From an uncultured Spirochaetaceae bacterium (GTDB lineage Bacteria > Spirochaetota > Spirochaetia > Sphaerochaetales > Sphaerochaetaceae), in assembly GCA_944392975.1 (NCBI GenBank), contig CALXYN010000023.1, positions 1-32,073 on the forward strand: 32,073 bases of DNA, in the 5' to 3' direction. Below, piece after piece: positions 1 to 6,785 of this stretch; position 1 is the stretch's first letter, and every line of letters starts with the position of its first letter. A model generated the notes under the pieces. That model was not told the DNA's origin, did no database searches, and worked only from the letters and a program-made list of their open reading frames with translations. The position numbers were made by a program, and so were the translations under genes.

Positions 1-33
1 GATTGTGCACACGTATATGAAGTTTTAAAATAA
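1..33 (+). CDS. C-terminal tail of an upstream gene (partial)
   Basis: An open frame enters from the left edge, encodes ten residues (DCAHVYEVLK) and ends in TAA. It lies 25 bp before the next start codon, the usual spacing of an operon neighbour. Too little is visible to name a family. The short open frame could be chance, so this is a tentative call. Confidence 0.35.
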   Translation, partial: DCAHVYEVLK

Positions 34-58
34 AGAGCGGGGGAATAAAGGAGAATAA

Positions 59-841
59 ATGCATTATCTTGTAATCACCACAGGCAGCTGTGGAAATTGC
101 TATATTTTCTCAACTGGCCGGGATTCGATTATCATTGATGATGGTGTCACTTATAAGAAAATCACAGAGAAAATGGCGGAGCATGAGATTCCGCTTGATA
201 CAGTCAGAGCACTTTTCCTGACTCATCTGCATCCAGACCATTCGAAAGGTGTTGGTGTGCTGCAAAGAAAACTTGGCATTCCCGTATATGTCTCAAATAT
301 ATCTGCAGAAAGAAATGAGAGCATCATGGTAAAGCAGAAGATTGAGAAGACACTGATCAGAACATATGACTTTGGGGATACTGTCACTCTTCCAGGGTTT
401 TCAATATATCCATTTCCAACCAGCCATGATTCAGATGGTTCTGCAGGTTATGTATTCTGTGCAGAAGGTATCAATTTCTTTCTCATGACAGATACCGGTA
501 TTATTCCTGAAGAGGCATGGGAGCTTGCGCGTTCTGCACGCGTTAAATTCATTGAGTCAAACTATGATGAGGAAATGCTGGAGAATGGAATGTATCCGCA
601 GTTTCTCAAGAATCGGATAAGCGGAAGATATGGACATCTGTCCAACCGGGATGCAATTGAATTTGCAAAAGAGACATCCAGGTTAGGCGACAGTCTTTAT
701 TTTGTACACCTGAGCGCAAACAACAACATTCCTGATATCGTCAGAAATCTGGCAAGAAAGGAAATTCCATCTGGAATATTCTGCAAGGTTTGCGAGCGAG
801 GTGAGATGTTTGAGGGGTTTCATGATGGGAAAGAAGAGTAA
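59..841 (+). CDS. MBL-fold metallo-hydrolase (YycJ/WalJ-like)
   Basis: This 260-aa protein is a single-domain metallo-beta-lactamase-fold hydrolase. The metal-binding signature HLHPDH is at residues 56-61. Further likely ligands are the His in the TSHDSDG stretch, the Asp in MTDTG and the His in GRYGHLSN. The GSCGNCY opening followed by an IIIDDG strand is typical of the YycJ/WalJ subgroup, whose members are cytoplasmic and thought to act as nucleases or phosphodiesterases; the substrate here is unknown. The start is supported by AAAGGAG a few bases upstream. The stop overlaps the start of the acyl-CoA synthetase gene, so the two are probably translationally coupled. Confidence 0.85.
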   Translation: MHYLVITTGSCGNCYIFSTGRDSIIIDDGVTYKKITEKMAEHEIPLDTVRALFLTHLHPDHSKGVGVLQRKLGIPVYVSNISAERNESIMVKQKIEKTLIRTYDFGDTVTLPGFSIYPFPTSHDSDGSAGYVFCAEGINFFLMTDTGIIPEEAWELARSARVKFIESNYDEEMLENGMYPQFLKNRISGRYGHLSNRDAIEFAKETSRLGDSLYFVHLSANNNIPDIVRNLARKEIPSGIFCKVCERGEMFEGFHDGKEE

Positions 842-2600
842 GATCACAGAAAAGGATTGCCGGCGTATTAAACGAAGTGATGGAATGAGGATGAAAACCG
901 TCAAAGGTTATACGTTTCCTGAATTCATGGAAGCAATATCATCCCGCTATCCAAAGAGAACCTGCTACAAGGTATTCCGTACGGGGGAGGAAAATGATTT
1001 AACATATAGTCAGCTTGTATGGTATGCAAGAGCATCTGCCTCGTATCTTCTTTCTCTGGGAATAAATAAGGGTGACCGCATCGCGATTATAGGGGAAAGC
1101 TGTCCTGAATGGATGGTGATGTATCTCTCAATCGTATCCATTGGTGCAATTGCTGTTCCGGTTCTTCCGGACTTCCCTTCAAGGGATATGCTTTCAATTC
1201 TCCATGACAGCGGTGCAAAAGGTGTTGCAGTAAATACAAAGCATTTTCCGAAACTGGAAGGGGTGGATGATCTTCTTCTTTTCCGGCTTGACGATCTTGT
1301 GCATGTCCCTTCACTTCCAGACGGATTTTCGTTTGCGGGGGCTCCGGGATTCTCTCTTATCAAGCAGAAGATAAATGCAAAGGCAATAGATGACTCGAAG
1401 CCAGAAGAGATGGATACTGCGTCAATTATCTACACCTCGGGAACAACAGGAACATCGAAAGGAGTGGAGCTGTCGCATATGAATATCCTTCGTTGTGCGG
1501 ATCTGGCTACTGACGTTTATGTTTCTCTTAAACCTGGGGAGAAGGTCCTCTCTATTCTGCCAATGTCCCATGTATATGAATTTACAATCGGTCAGATTCT
1601 TCCATTGATGAAAGGTCTGGAGATAAACTTTCTCGGCCGTCAGCCCGCTGTGTCGATTCTTCTCCCAGCACTTGCTGAAATAAGACCGCATGTAATGCTT
1701 TCTGTACCGCTCCTGATAGAGAAAGTATATAAGGCCGCAGTTCTTCCTGTGCTGAAAGGTGAAGACAGAATAGCAAAGCTGGCAAAGAATCCTATCACAA
1801 AACCGCTTGTAATGAGGACAATCGGCAGAAAGCTTAAAAAAACGTTTGGACATCGCCTCAAATTCTTCGGTATCGGGGGTGCTCCTCTGGATAGCGAAGT
1901 TGAAAGATTCCTCCATGATGCCCATTTCCCTTATGCACTTGGTTATGGTCTTACAGAAACATCTCCGCTTGTTGCTGGCTGTGGTTCCAGCCATAGAGCG
2001 CAGAGGCCAGGTTTCATCGGACAGGTAGTTTCAGATGATTCTGTGATCCTGCTTGATAAAAACACGGAAGGAATTGGTGAGATAGCAGTCAAAGGTCCAA
2101 ATGTCATGAAGGGGTATTACAATAAGCCGGAGCTTACTGCAGAAGTTTTCACAGAGGACGGATATTTCCGTACAGGAGATCTTGGTTATCTTGATAAGAA
2201 AGGGCGTCTTGCCATCCGTGGAAGGGTGAAGACCATGATTCTGGGACCGGGTGGAGAGAATATATATCCGGAGATGATTGAAACACTCATCAACAACCTT
2301 GATTTTGTAGAGGAGTCCCTTGTAGTTCCTGAGGATGGAGGTCTTCTGGCGCTCATAAAAATCGATATTTCCCTGATGGCAGACAAGATGAAGATTTCTG
2401 TACAGGAAGCGCAGAAGGAGGCAGAGAAATATATTGCTTCAATTAGGAAGAATGTTAATTCGCAGCTTTCTGCTTTCTCTAAGATTTCAAGTGTGGAATT
2501 GCAGGAAAAACCGTTTGAACGGACGCCTACACAGAAGATTAAGCGTTTCCTTTATCCTGAGAGAAGAAAGAAGGGGGACAAGGACGAGAAAAATGTATAA
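825..2600 (+). CDS. Long-chain fatty-acid--CoA ligase (AMP-forming)
   Basis: A 591-aa ANL-superfamily adenylate-forming enzyme that would activate fatty acids to acyl-CoA through an acyl-adenylate. The ATP-binding signature YTSGTTGTSKG lies at residues 203-213. The A5-type motif GYGLTETS is near 373, and the YFRTGDLGYLDKKGRLAIRG region marks the hinge to the small C-terminal domain. Length and motifs match the FadD/LACS branch rather than acetate or aryl ligases. I chose the ATG at 825 because GAGGGG sits 7 nt before it. A GTG at 801 and ATGs at 885 and 891 are alternatives. It overlaps the preceding gene by 17 bp and is followed 9 bp later by DAHP synthase. Exact chain-length preference cannot be read from sequence. 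Confidence 0.88.
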   Translation: MGKKSKITEKDCRRIKRSDGMRMKTVKGYTFPEFMEAISSRYPKRTCYKVFRTGEENDLTYSQLVWYARASASYLLSLGINKGDRIAIIGESCPEWMVMYLSIVSIGAIAVPVLPDFPSRDMLSILHDSGAKGVAVNTKHFPKLEGVDDLLLFRLDDLVHVPSLPDGFSFAGAPGFSLIKQKINAKAIDDSKPEEMDTASIIYTSGTTGTSKGVELSHMNILRCADLATDVYVSLKPGEKVLSILPMSHVYEFTIGQILPLMKGLEINFLGRQPAVSILLPALAEIRPHVMLSVPLLIEKVYKAAVLPVLKGEDRIAKLAKNPITKPLVMRTIGRKLKKTFGHRLKFFGIGGAPLDSEVERFLHDAHFPYALGYGLTETSPLVAGCGSSHRAQRPGFIGQVVSDDSVILLDKNTEGIGEIAVKGPNVMKGYYNKPELTAEVFTEDGYFRTGDLGYLDKKGRLAIRGRVKTMILGPGGENIYPEMIETLINNLDFVEESLVVPEDGGLLALIKIDISLMADKMKISVQEAQKEAEKYIASIRKNVNSQLSAFSKISSVELQEKPFERTPTQKIKRFLYPERRKKGDKDEKNV

Positions 2601-2609
2601 TATCCGGGT

Positions 2610-3689
2610 ATGGATATTATTCAGGACTTAAGAATACGCTCAATAGAACCGCTTTCCTCTCCTCGTGAGATGGAAGAAAAGTGTCCGGTTTCGGCAGAAG
2701 AAGCTGAGAGAATCGCCTCATTCAGACGTACTGTGAATGCGATTATCAAGGGGGATGATGACAGGCTTCTTGCAGTAATCGGCCCTTGTTCGATTCATGA
2801 TACGGTAGCTGCACTGGATTATGCTCGCCGTCTTAAGAAGCTTGCAGATTCGGTTTCAGATGTGTTTTTCATTGTTATGCGCACATATTTCGAGAAACCA
2901 AGAACCGCTTTAGGATGGAAGGGGCTCATCATTGATCCTGATATGGACGACAGCGGTAATATAGAAAAGGGACTGATGATTGCCCGTCGTCTCCTTGTGG
3001 ATATTACGGATATAGGGCTTCCTGTTGGTTGTGAGGTACTGGATCCTATTGTTCCGCAGTATACAGATGAGCTTATGAGCTGGTCATCAATTGGCGCACG
3101 TACTACAGAGAGCCAGACACACCGCTCTCTTGCTTCCGGATTATCCGTTGCTGTCGGTTTCAAGAACAGTACTTCTGGTGATCTTACTCCTGCTGTCAAT
3201 GCTGCTAAAGCTGCCGCCAATCCTGCATCATTTATTGGTGTCGGAAGGGATGGAAAGCTGGCGATTTTCCATTCTGCGGGAAATGATGCAACACACCTCA
3301 TTCTTCGAGGTGGAGATCAGGGACCAAACTATTACGAAGATGATGTTGAAGAAGCCACAAAAATGATGAAAGCGGCAGGATTGAAACCAAGTATCCTCGT
3401 TGACTGCTCACATCAGAATAGCCACAAGGACTTCTCCAGACAGAAGAGAGTCCTCAGGTCTGTCATCGATCAGGTAAGATGGGGAGAGAAGGGAATCCGT
3501 GGCTTTATGCTAGAGTCGAATATTGAGGAAGGTTCACAGAAGATTCCTCAGAATCCTGCAGATCTTAGATATGGTGTCTCCGTTACTGATGGTTGCATCG
3601 GCTGGGAGGAGACGGAACGGATAATCAAAAACGCTGCCGTTCTTGTCAGAGAAGCAAGAGAACAGGGAGGAAAGGTCGATATTCTATGA
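2610..3689 (+). CDS. aroG: 3-deoxy-7-phosphoheptulonate synthase, class I (DAHP synthase)
   Basis: This 359-aa protein catalyses the first shikimate-pathway step, condensing phosphoenolpyruvate with erythrose 4-phosphate. It is the AroFGH (type I-alpha) form. Visible motifs include IGPCSIHD, with the metal-ligand Cys at residue 60 (C61 in E. coli AroG), then RTYFEKPRTALGWKGLIIDP for phosphoenolpyruvate binding, GARTTESQTHR, and VDCSHQNSHKD. The length is close to the usual 350. The N-terminal ~45 residues correspond to the allosteric extension of the family, so feedback control by an aromatic amino acid is likely, but the effector cannot be told. The stop overlaps the next start as ATGA. No other aromatic gene is nearby. 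The symbol is the family symbol; aroF or aroH would be equally defensible. Confidence 0.9.
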   Translation: MDIIQDLRIRSIEPLSSPREMEEKCPVSAEEAERIASFRRTVNAIIKGDDDRLLAVIGPCSIHDTVAALDYARRLKKLADSVSDVFFIVMRTYFEKPRTALGWKGLIIDPDMDDSGNIEKGLMIARRLLVDITDIGLPVGCEVLDPIVPQYTDELMSWSSIGARTTESQTHRSLASGLSVAVGFKNSTSGDLTPAVNAAKAAANPASFIGVGRDGKLAIFHSAGNDATHLILRGGDQGPNYYEDDVEEATKMMKAAGLKPSILVDCSHQNSHKDFSRQKRVLRSVIDQVRWGEKGIRGFMLESNIEEGSQKIPQNPADLRYGVSVTDGCIGWEETERIIKNAAVLVREAREQGGKVDIL

Positions 3690-4234
3690 AGGTAATAGTC
3701 TTTCTTGCAGATGGATTTGAAGAGACAGAGGCATTGTGCCCGGTCGATGTCATGAGAAGAGCAGGCCTGGATGTGATTACAGCAGGTGTTGATGGTGAAT
3801 TTGTCACATCCTCTCATGGGGTGACAGTAAAAGCAGATACAGTTCTCGATAAAATCGATGGTAAGGAGGTGTTCTCTGCTGCATTCTGTCCAGGAGGCAT
3901 GCCAGGGAGCGTTAATCTTGCGCAGTCATGGAGAGTCAACGAAATTCTCATAAATACTGCTCAGACGGGAATCGTGGCAGCTATCTGTGCCGCGCCTGCA
4001 GTTGTACTTGCTCCACTTGGTCTTCTTAAAGGAAAGAATGCCACTTGCTATCCAGGTTGTGAGAGTTATGCTCCCGATACTGTATTCTCTTCGTCTGGAA
4101 TAGTTGTTGATGGAAATATTATCACAGGAAAGAGTGCTGGCTGGGCTTTTGATCTTGGCCTTAAGATTGTTGAAATGCTCCTTGATGCAGAGACAGCGGA
4201 AAAAGTCCGCCATGCAATCTGCTACAAGGATTAA
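3686..4234 (+). CDS. DJ-1/PfpI family protein (ThiJ-like)
   Basis: A 182-aa protein of the DJ-1/PfpI glutamine-amidotransferase-like fold, covering the whole family length. The nucleophile-elbow cysteine is C101 in AAICAAP (equivalent to DJ-1 C106), and E15 in GFEETE matches the conserved Glu partner. FCPGGMPG is the family's glycine-rich loop, and the C-terminal IITGKSAGWAFDLGL stretch is typical. Members act in protein or glyoxal damage repair and oxidative stress, but the precise substrate is unknown. An upstream ATG at 3593 is open, but the start at 3686 fits the family N-terminus (MKVIVFLADGFEE), follows an AGGGAGG and forms an ATGA overlap with the DAHP synthase stop. Confidence 0.85.
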   Translation: MKVIVFLADGFEETEALCPVDVMRRAGLDVITAGVDGEFVTSSHGVTVKADTVLDKIDGKEVFSAAFCPGGMPGSVNLAQSWRVNEILINTAQTGIVAAICAAPAVVLAPLGLLKGKNATCYPGCESYAPDTVFSSSGIVVDGNIITGKSAGWAFDLGLKIVEMLLDAETAEKVRHAICYKD

Positions 4235-4593
4235 GCTATCAGTCTGGAGAGAAGGGCCCTGAAACCATGGGCCTTTTTCATAGCCACTGACCTGACAAGA
4301 TTCCTGTCAAACCTGAAGTTGTTGTTCTCAACTGCATAGAGAGCAGGAAAGAAGGTTTTTGCAAAATCGTGACCGACTGCAATTGAAGCTGCTGAATCAT
4401 CTTTCAGTGTAGTGACGATTGGAGTGAAGATATTTTCCTCCCATTCTTTTGCGGCTTCTTTGAAAGATAAATCATGTTTGTTGCGATGCTCATGCCTTCT
4501 GTAGTTCTGAATGCTTCCGCATAGTGCCATTTCCTCGCCAGGAACAACACCTTTCGTGATTTCTCTAATAAGGGTTCTTTCTTTCTCTGTCAT
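4231..4593 (-). CDS. Conserved-looking hypothetical protein, 120 aa
   Basis: I do not recognise this protein. It is 120 aa, soluble, and rich in charged residues, with no signal peptide or membrane segment. It starts MTEKERTLIREITKG. Two alpha-helical stretches flank a central section containing YRRHEHRNKHDLS and a FFPALYAVENNNFRFDRNL patch, and it ends in KKAHGFRALLSRLIA. The ATG at 4593 follows AAAGGAG at good spacing; an in-frame ATG at 4659 lies upstream but would overlap the promoter. A promoter (TTGACA, 17 bp, GATTAT) precedes it. Its TAA shares the TTAA tetranucleotide with the stop of the convergent DJ-1 gene. The good promoter and SD argue that it is real. Confidence 0.65.
   Translation of the reverse strand: MTEKERTLIREITKGVVPGEEMALCGSIQNYRRHEHRNKHDLSFKEAAKEWEENIFTPIVTTLKDDSAASIAVGHDFAKTFFPALYAVENNNFRFDRNLVRSVAMKKAHGFRALLSRLIA
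4252..4278 (+). terminator. Intrinsic terminator of the 59-4234 operon, embedded in the convergent gene
   Basis: Arms 4252-4259 and 4269-4276 pair over 8 bp (one G-T), with a 9-nt loop, and the 3' arm runs into five T. It lies 18 bp after the DJ-1 gene stop and inside the 3' coding end of the opposite-strand gene. Orientation of the T-run favours plus-strand termination. Confidence 0.6.
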
Positions 4594-4637
4594 ATCCGAC
4601 TCCTTTAAGAATGAATCCCCTCTCTTTTGTCGGCCAT

Positions 4638-4666
4638 ATAATCGTAAAATAGAAAACACTTGTCAA
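4638..4666 (-). promoter_or_regulatory. Sigma-70-type promoter for the 120-aa hypothetical gene
   Basis: On the minus strand a perfect TTGACA (4661-4666) and GATTAT (4638-4643) are separated by 17 bp. Transcription would start about 38 nt before the ATG at 4593. Confidence 0.6.
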
Positions 4667-4732
4667 TAGAGAATGTGAAAAATCTTAATGAAGTATATGT
4701 TAATTCGTTTTAACTGAATAATATGTTTGAAT

Positions 4733-4756
4733 AAAAAAGCGAACTTTTCAGTTCGC
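4733..4756 (-). terminator. Intrinsic terminator downstream of mscL
   Basis: GCGAAC (4739-4744) pairs with GTTCGC (4751-4756) around a 6-nt loop. On the minus strand the hairpin is followed by six T. It lies 20 bp beyond the mscL stop. Confidence 0.8.
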
Positions 4757-4776
4757 ACTATATAGTATTGCAATCG

Positions 4777-5202
4777 TTAGTTGTTTTCCTTTTTCAGCAA
4801 ATCCCTGATTTCTGTAAGTAGCTGAATATCTGCAGGAGGAGCTGGTGGCGTAGCTTTTGTTTCTTCTTTTTTTGCTGTAGATTCTTTCATCTTGTTGAAT
4901 GCTTTCACCACAAGAAAGAGTGCAAATGCGATGATGATAAAAGAAATGACAGCATTGATGAAAAGTCCATACCTGATGGCAACTGCCTCTGTTGTTTCTG
5001 TTGCTGGTTTGAGAACGATCTGCAGGGCAGAGAAATCTATTCCGCCAATGAGAAGCCCTATGACAGGATTGATGAAATCATTGACGAAGGAATTGACGAT
5101 TGCTGTGAATGCACCACCTACTGTGATACCAACAGCCATATCGATGACATTTCCTCTTGAAATGAATTTTCTGAACTCTGCAAAGAAACCTTTGTTTTTC
5201 AT
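4777..5202 (-). CDS. mscL: Large-conductance mechanosensitive channel
   Basis: This 141-aa inner-membrane channel opens under membrane tension and releases solutes during hypo-osmotic shock. The N-terminal amphipathic helix and pore signature are clear: FAEFRKFISRGNVIDMAVG leads into TM1 (VGGAFTAIVNSFVNDFINP). A periplasmic loop with FSALQIVLKP follows, then TM2 (FINAVISFIIIAFALFLVVKAFN) and a charged cytoplasmic helix ending in ADIQLLTEIRDLLKK. Length and topology match the family. The start at 5202 is backed by AAGGAG; upstream in-frame ATGs reach into the asnA leader and are unlikely. It is monocistronic, with its own terminator. Confidence 0.93.
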   Translation of the reverse strand: MKNKGFFAEFRKFISRGNVIDMAVGITVGGAFTAIVNSFVNDFINPVIGLLIGGIDFSALQIVLKPATETTEAVAIRYGLFINAVISFIIIAFALFLVVKAFNKMKESTAKKEETKATPPAPPADIQLLTEIRDLLKKENN

Positions 5203-5228
5203 TTGATTTTCTCCTTGATGTGCGGGCA

Positions 5229-5255
5229 AGTATAATCTAATTAGCTGGCTGTGAA
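5229..5255 (-). promoter_or_regulatory. Candidate mscL promoter (overlaps an asnA-side -10 on the other strand)
   Basis: Minus-strand TATACT (5229-5234) lies downstream of TTCACA (5250-5255), with a short 15-bp spacer. On the plus strand TATAAT occupies 5231-5236, so a divergent -10 for asnA would overlap it by four bases. I see no convincing -35 for the plus-strand element. Both are predictions. Confidence 0.4.
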
Positions 5256-5307
5256 TAGACACTAAACAATGTGGAGTGAAAAGTGCAATAATAGGGCAGG
5301 AGTTTAT

Positions 5308-6327
5308 ATGTATTTTCCAGATGATTACAAACCGCTGCTTGATCAGCATGAGACAGAGAAAGCCATAAAAGATGCAAAGGATACATTTGAACGTTCTCTT
5401 TCTGGTGCTTTAAGGCTTTCGAGAGTCACATCTCCTATTTTTGTGCCATTCGGTTCTGGTATCAACGATGATTTGAATGGTGTGGAGAATCCTGTCAGGT
5501 TCAGCGTCAAGAACCTCGATGGAGAGAGAATGGAGATAATCCAGTCTCTGGCGAAATGGAAGAGAATGGCTCTTGCAGATTATCATGTGAGGCCAGGGCG
5601 GGGTATTTATACGGATATGAATGCGCTTCGGCCTGATGATGATATTGATGCCATTCATTCAATCTATGTTGACCAGTGGGATTGGGAAAAGGTTATGGAT
5701 GATGATGAGAGAAATCTCGATTATCTGAAAACCGTTGTCTGTGATATCTATAGCGCAATAAAGCGTACCGCATTCCTTCTTGAAGAAGACTATCCGGTTC
5801 TGCATGACACGCTTCCTGAAAAAATCACATTTGTCCATACAGAGGAGGCAGCAAGAGAATTCCCGAACCTAACCCCTCAGGAAAGAGAGAGGGAGCTTGC
5901 TAAACGTTATGGGGCTATCTTCCTGATTGGAATAGGTTATGGTAATCCTCCGCATTCTGGGCGTGCTCCGGATTATGACGACTGGTCTACGGAGACTGAG
6001 AATGGCTATCATGGGCTTAATGGCGATATTATTGTATGGGATACTGTTCGTTCAGATTCTCTCGAGCTTTCAAGCATGGGAATCAGAGTCAGTAAGGACT
6101 CCCTTCTCAGACAGCTGGATATCCGTGGGTGTATGGAGCGCAAGAATCTCTACTGGCATAAAAGGCTCCTTAATGGGGAGTATCCACAGACAATCGGAGG
6201 AGGTATAGGACAGTCTAGGCTCTGTATGTTCCTCCTTCATAAAGCGCATGTAGGAGAGGTGCAGGCTTCTGTCTGGCAGAAGGAGGCAAGAATGGAAGCT
6301 GCTGCAAAAGGATTTGCTCTTCTGTAA
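5308..6327 (+). CDS. asnA: Aspartate--ammonia ligase (asparagine synthetase A)
   Basis: A 339-aa AsnA-type enzyme (E. coli AsnA is 330 aa) that makes asparagine from aspartate, ammonia and ATP through an aspartyl-adenylate; it is related to class II aminoacyl-tRNA synthetases. Characteristic blocks are SLAKWKRMAL, GIYTDMNALRPDDD, YVDQWDWEKVM, APDYDDWSTETENGYHGLNGD, LELSSMGIRV and the C-terminal TIGGGIGQSRLCM motif 3. The start at 5308 follows GGCAGGAG; an upstream in-frame ATG at 5269 lacks an SD. It is cytoplasmic and apparently monocistronic, divergent from mscL and followed by a long inverted repeat. Confidence 0.95.
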   Translation: MYFPDDYKPLLDQHETEKAIKDAKDTFERSLSGALRLSRVTSPIFVPFGSGINDDLNGVENPVRFSVKNLDGERMEIIQSLAKWKRMALADYHVRPGRGIYTDMNALRPDDDIDAIHSIYVDQWDWEKVMDDDERNLDYLKTVVCDIYSAIKRTAFLLEEDYPVLHDTLPEKITFVHTEEAAREFPNLTPQERERELAKRYGAIFLIGIGYGNPPHSGRAPDYDDWSTETENGYHGLNGDIIVWDTVRSDSLELSSMGIRVSKDSLLRQLDIRGCMERKNLYWHKRLLNGEYPQTIGGGIGQSRLCMFLLHKAHVGEVQASVWQKEARMEAAAKGFALL

Positions 6328-6346
6328 TTCCTTGTATTTCTAAGAG

Positions 6347-6393
6347 ATAGAATCGGCAGTATTAAAAAATTAAAAAATTACTGCCGATTCTAT
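6347..6393. repeat. 15-bp perfect inverted repeat between asnA and tRNA-Leu
   Basis: Arms 6347-6361 and 6379-6393 are exact reverse complements (core AGAATCGGCAGTA), separated by a 17-nt loop made only of A and T. It starts 19 bp after the asnA stop and ends on the -35 of the tRNA promoter. It could end asnA transcription, although there is no T-run after either arm, or it could be an operator. Confidence 0.75.
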
Positions 6394-6421
6394 TGACGAA
6401 ACTTTCGAAATAGCCTAAATT
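6393..6421 (+). promoter_or_regulatory. Promoter of tRNA-Leu
   Basis: TTGACG (6393-6398) and TAAATT (6416-6421) are separated by 17 bp, placing the start of transcription a few bases before the tRNA. The same -10 variant (TAAATT) precedes the other tRNA in this window. Confidence 0.6.
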
Positions 6422-6434
6422 CTATGGCTGTCGA

Positions 6435-6516
6435 GCGGTCGTGGTGGAATTGGTAGACACGCTAGCTTGAGGTGCTAGTGGCGAGAGCTGTGCTGGTTCA
6501 AGTCCAGTCGACCGCA
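6435..6516 (+). tRNA. tRNA-Leu (anticodon GAG)
   Basis: This is an 82-nt class II tRNA. Acceptor GCGGTCG pairs with CGACCGC, followed by discriminator A. The D arm contains TGGTAGACAC. The anticodon stem is CTAGC/GCTAG around loop TTGAGGT, giving anticodon GAG, which reads CUU/CUC. A long variable arm follows, then the TTCAAGT T-loop. The 3' CCA is not encoded. Confidence 0.95.
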
Positions 6517-6523
6517 CTCCATA

Positions 6524-6560
6524 AATCCTTTTGCAAAGAAATGCAAAGGGATTTTTTTTT
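6524..6560 (+). terminator. Intrinsic terminator of tRNA-Leu
   Basis: A 12-bp stem (6524-6535 with 6542-6553, one G-T) with a 6-nt loop runs into a long T tract. It begins 8 bp after the tRNA. Confidence 0.85.
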
Positions 6561-6742
6561 ATCCTTTATGAATGTTGATGCAAGGAAACTTGACAGGCTT
6601 ATCCTGAAGGTCGGTGGCAGTTGAAAAAGCCGAGGACACGGAAATCCTTGAGTTAAATTTCTGAATCAATTCTCCGTAGACAATAATTTGCAATTTGCTG
6701 GAATGTTTCATAATAGAATCAAATAGTACATTCTTTTTCACT

Positions 6743-6752
6743 AAACATGTTT
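6743..6752. promoter_or_regulatory. Candidate operator palindrome upstream of xylB
   Basis: AAACATGTTT is a perfect 10-bp palindrome 33 bp before the xylB start. The octamer CTTTTTCA occurs on both sides of it (6733-6740 and 6769-6776). No regulator gene is adjacent. The rest of 6561-6785 shows no convincing gene or complete promoter. This is a weak prediction. Confidence 0.25.
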
Positions 6753-6785
6753 CTGTCATGATAGAATGCTTTTTCAGAGGTTAAA

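Noticed and set aside
1422-1994. A 190-aa antisense frame inside the acyl-CoA synthetase gene
   Set aside because: It is opposite a well-supported gene, has no SD and has a Cys/His/Arg-rich shadow composition.
6559-6759. A 66-aa minus-strand frame upstream of xylB
   Set aside because: It has no SD, begins opposite the xylB control region and ends in the tRNA-Leu terminator. I considered a repressor remnant but found no recognisable domain.
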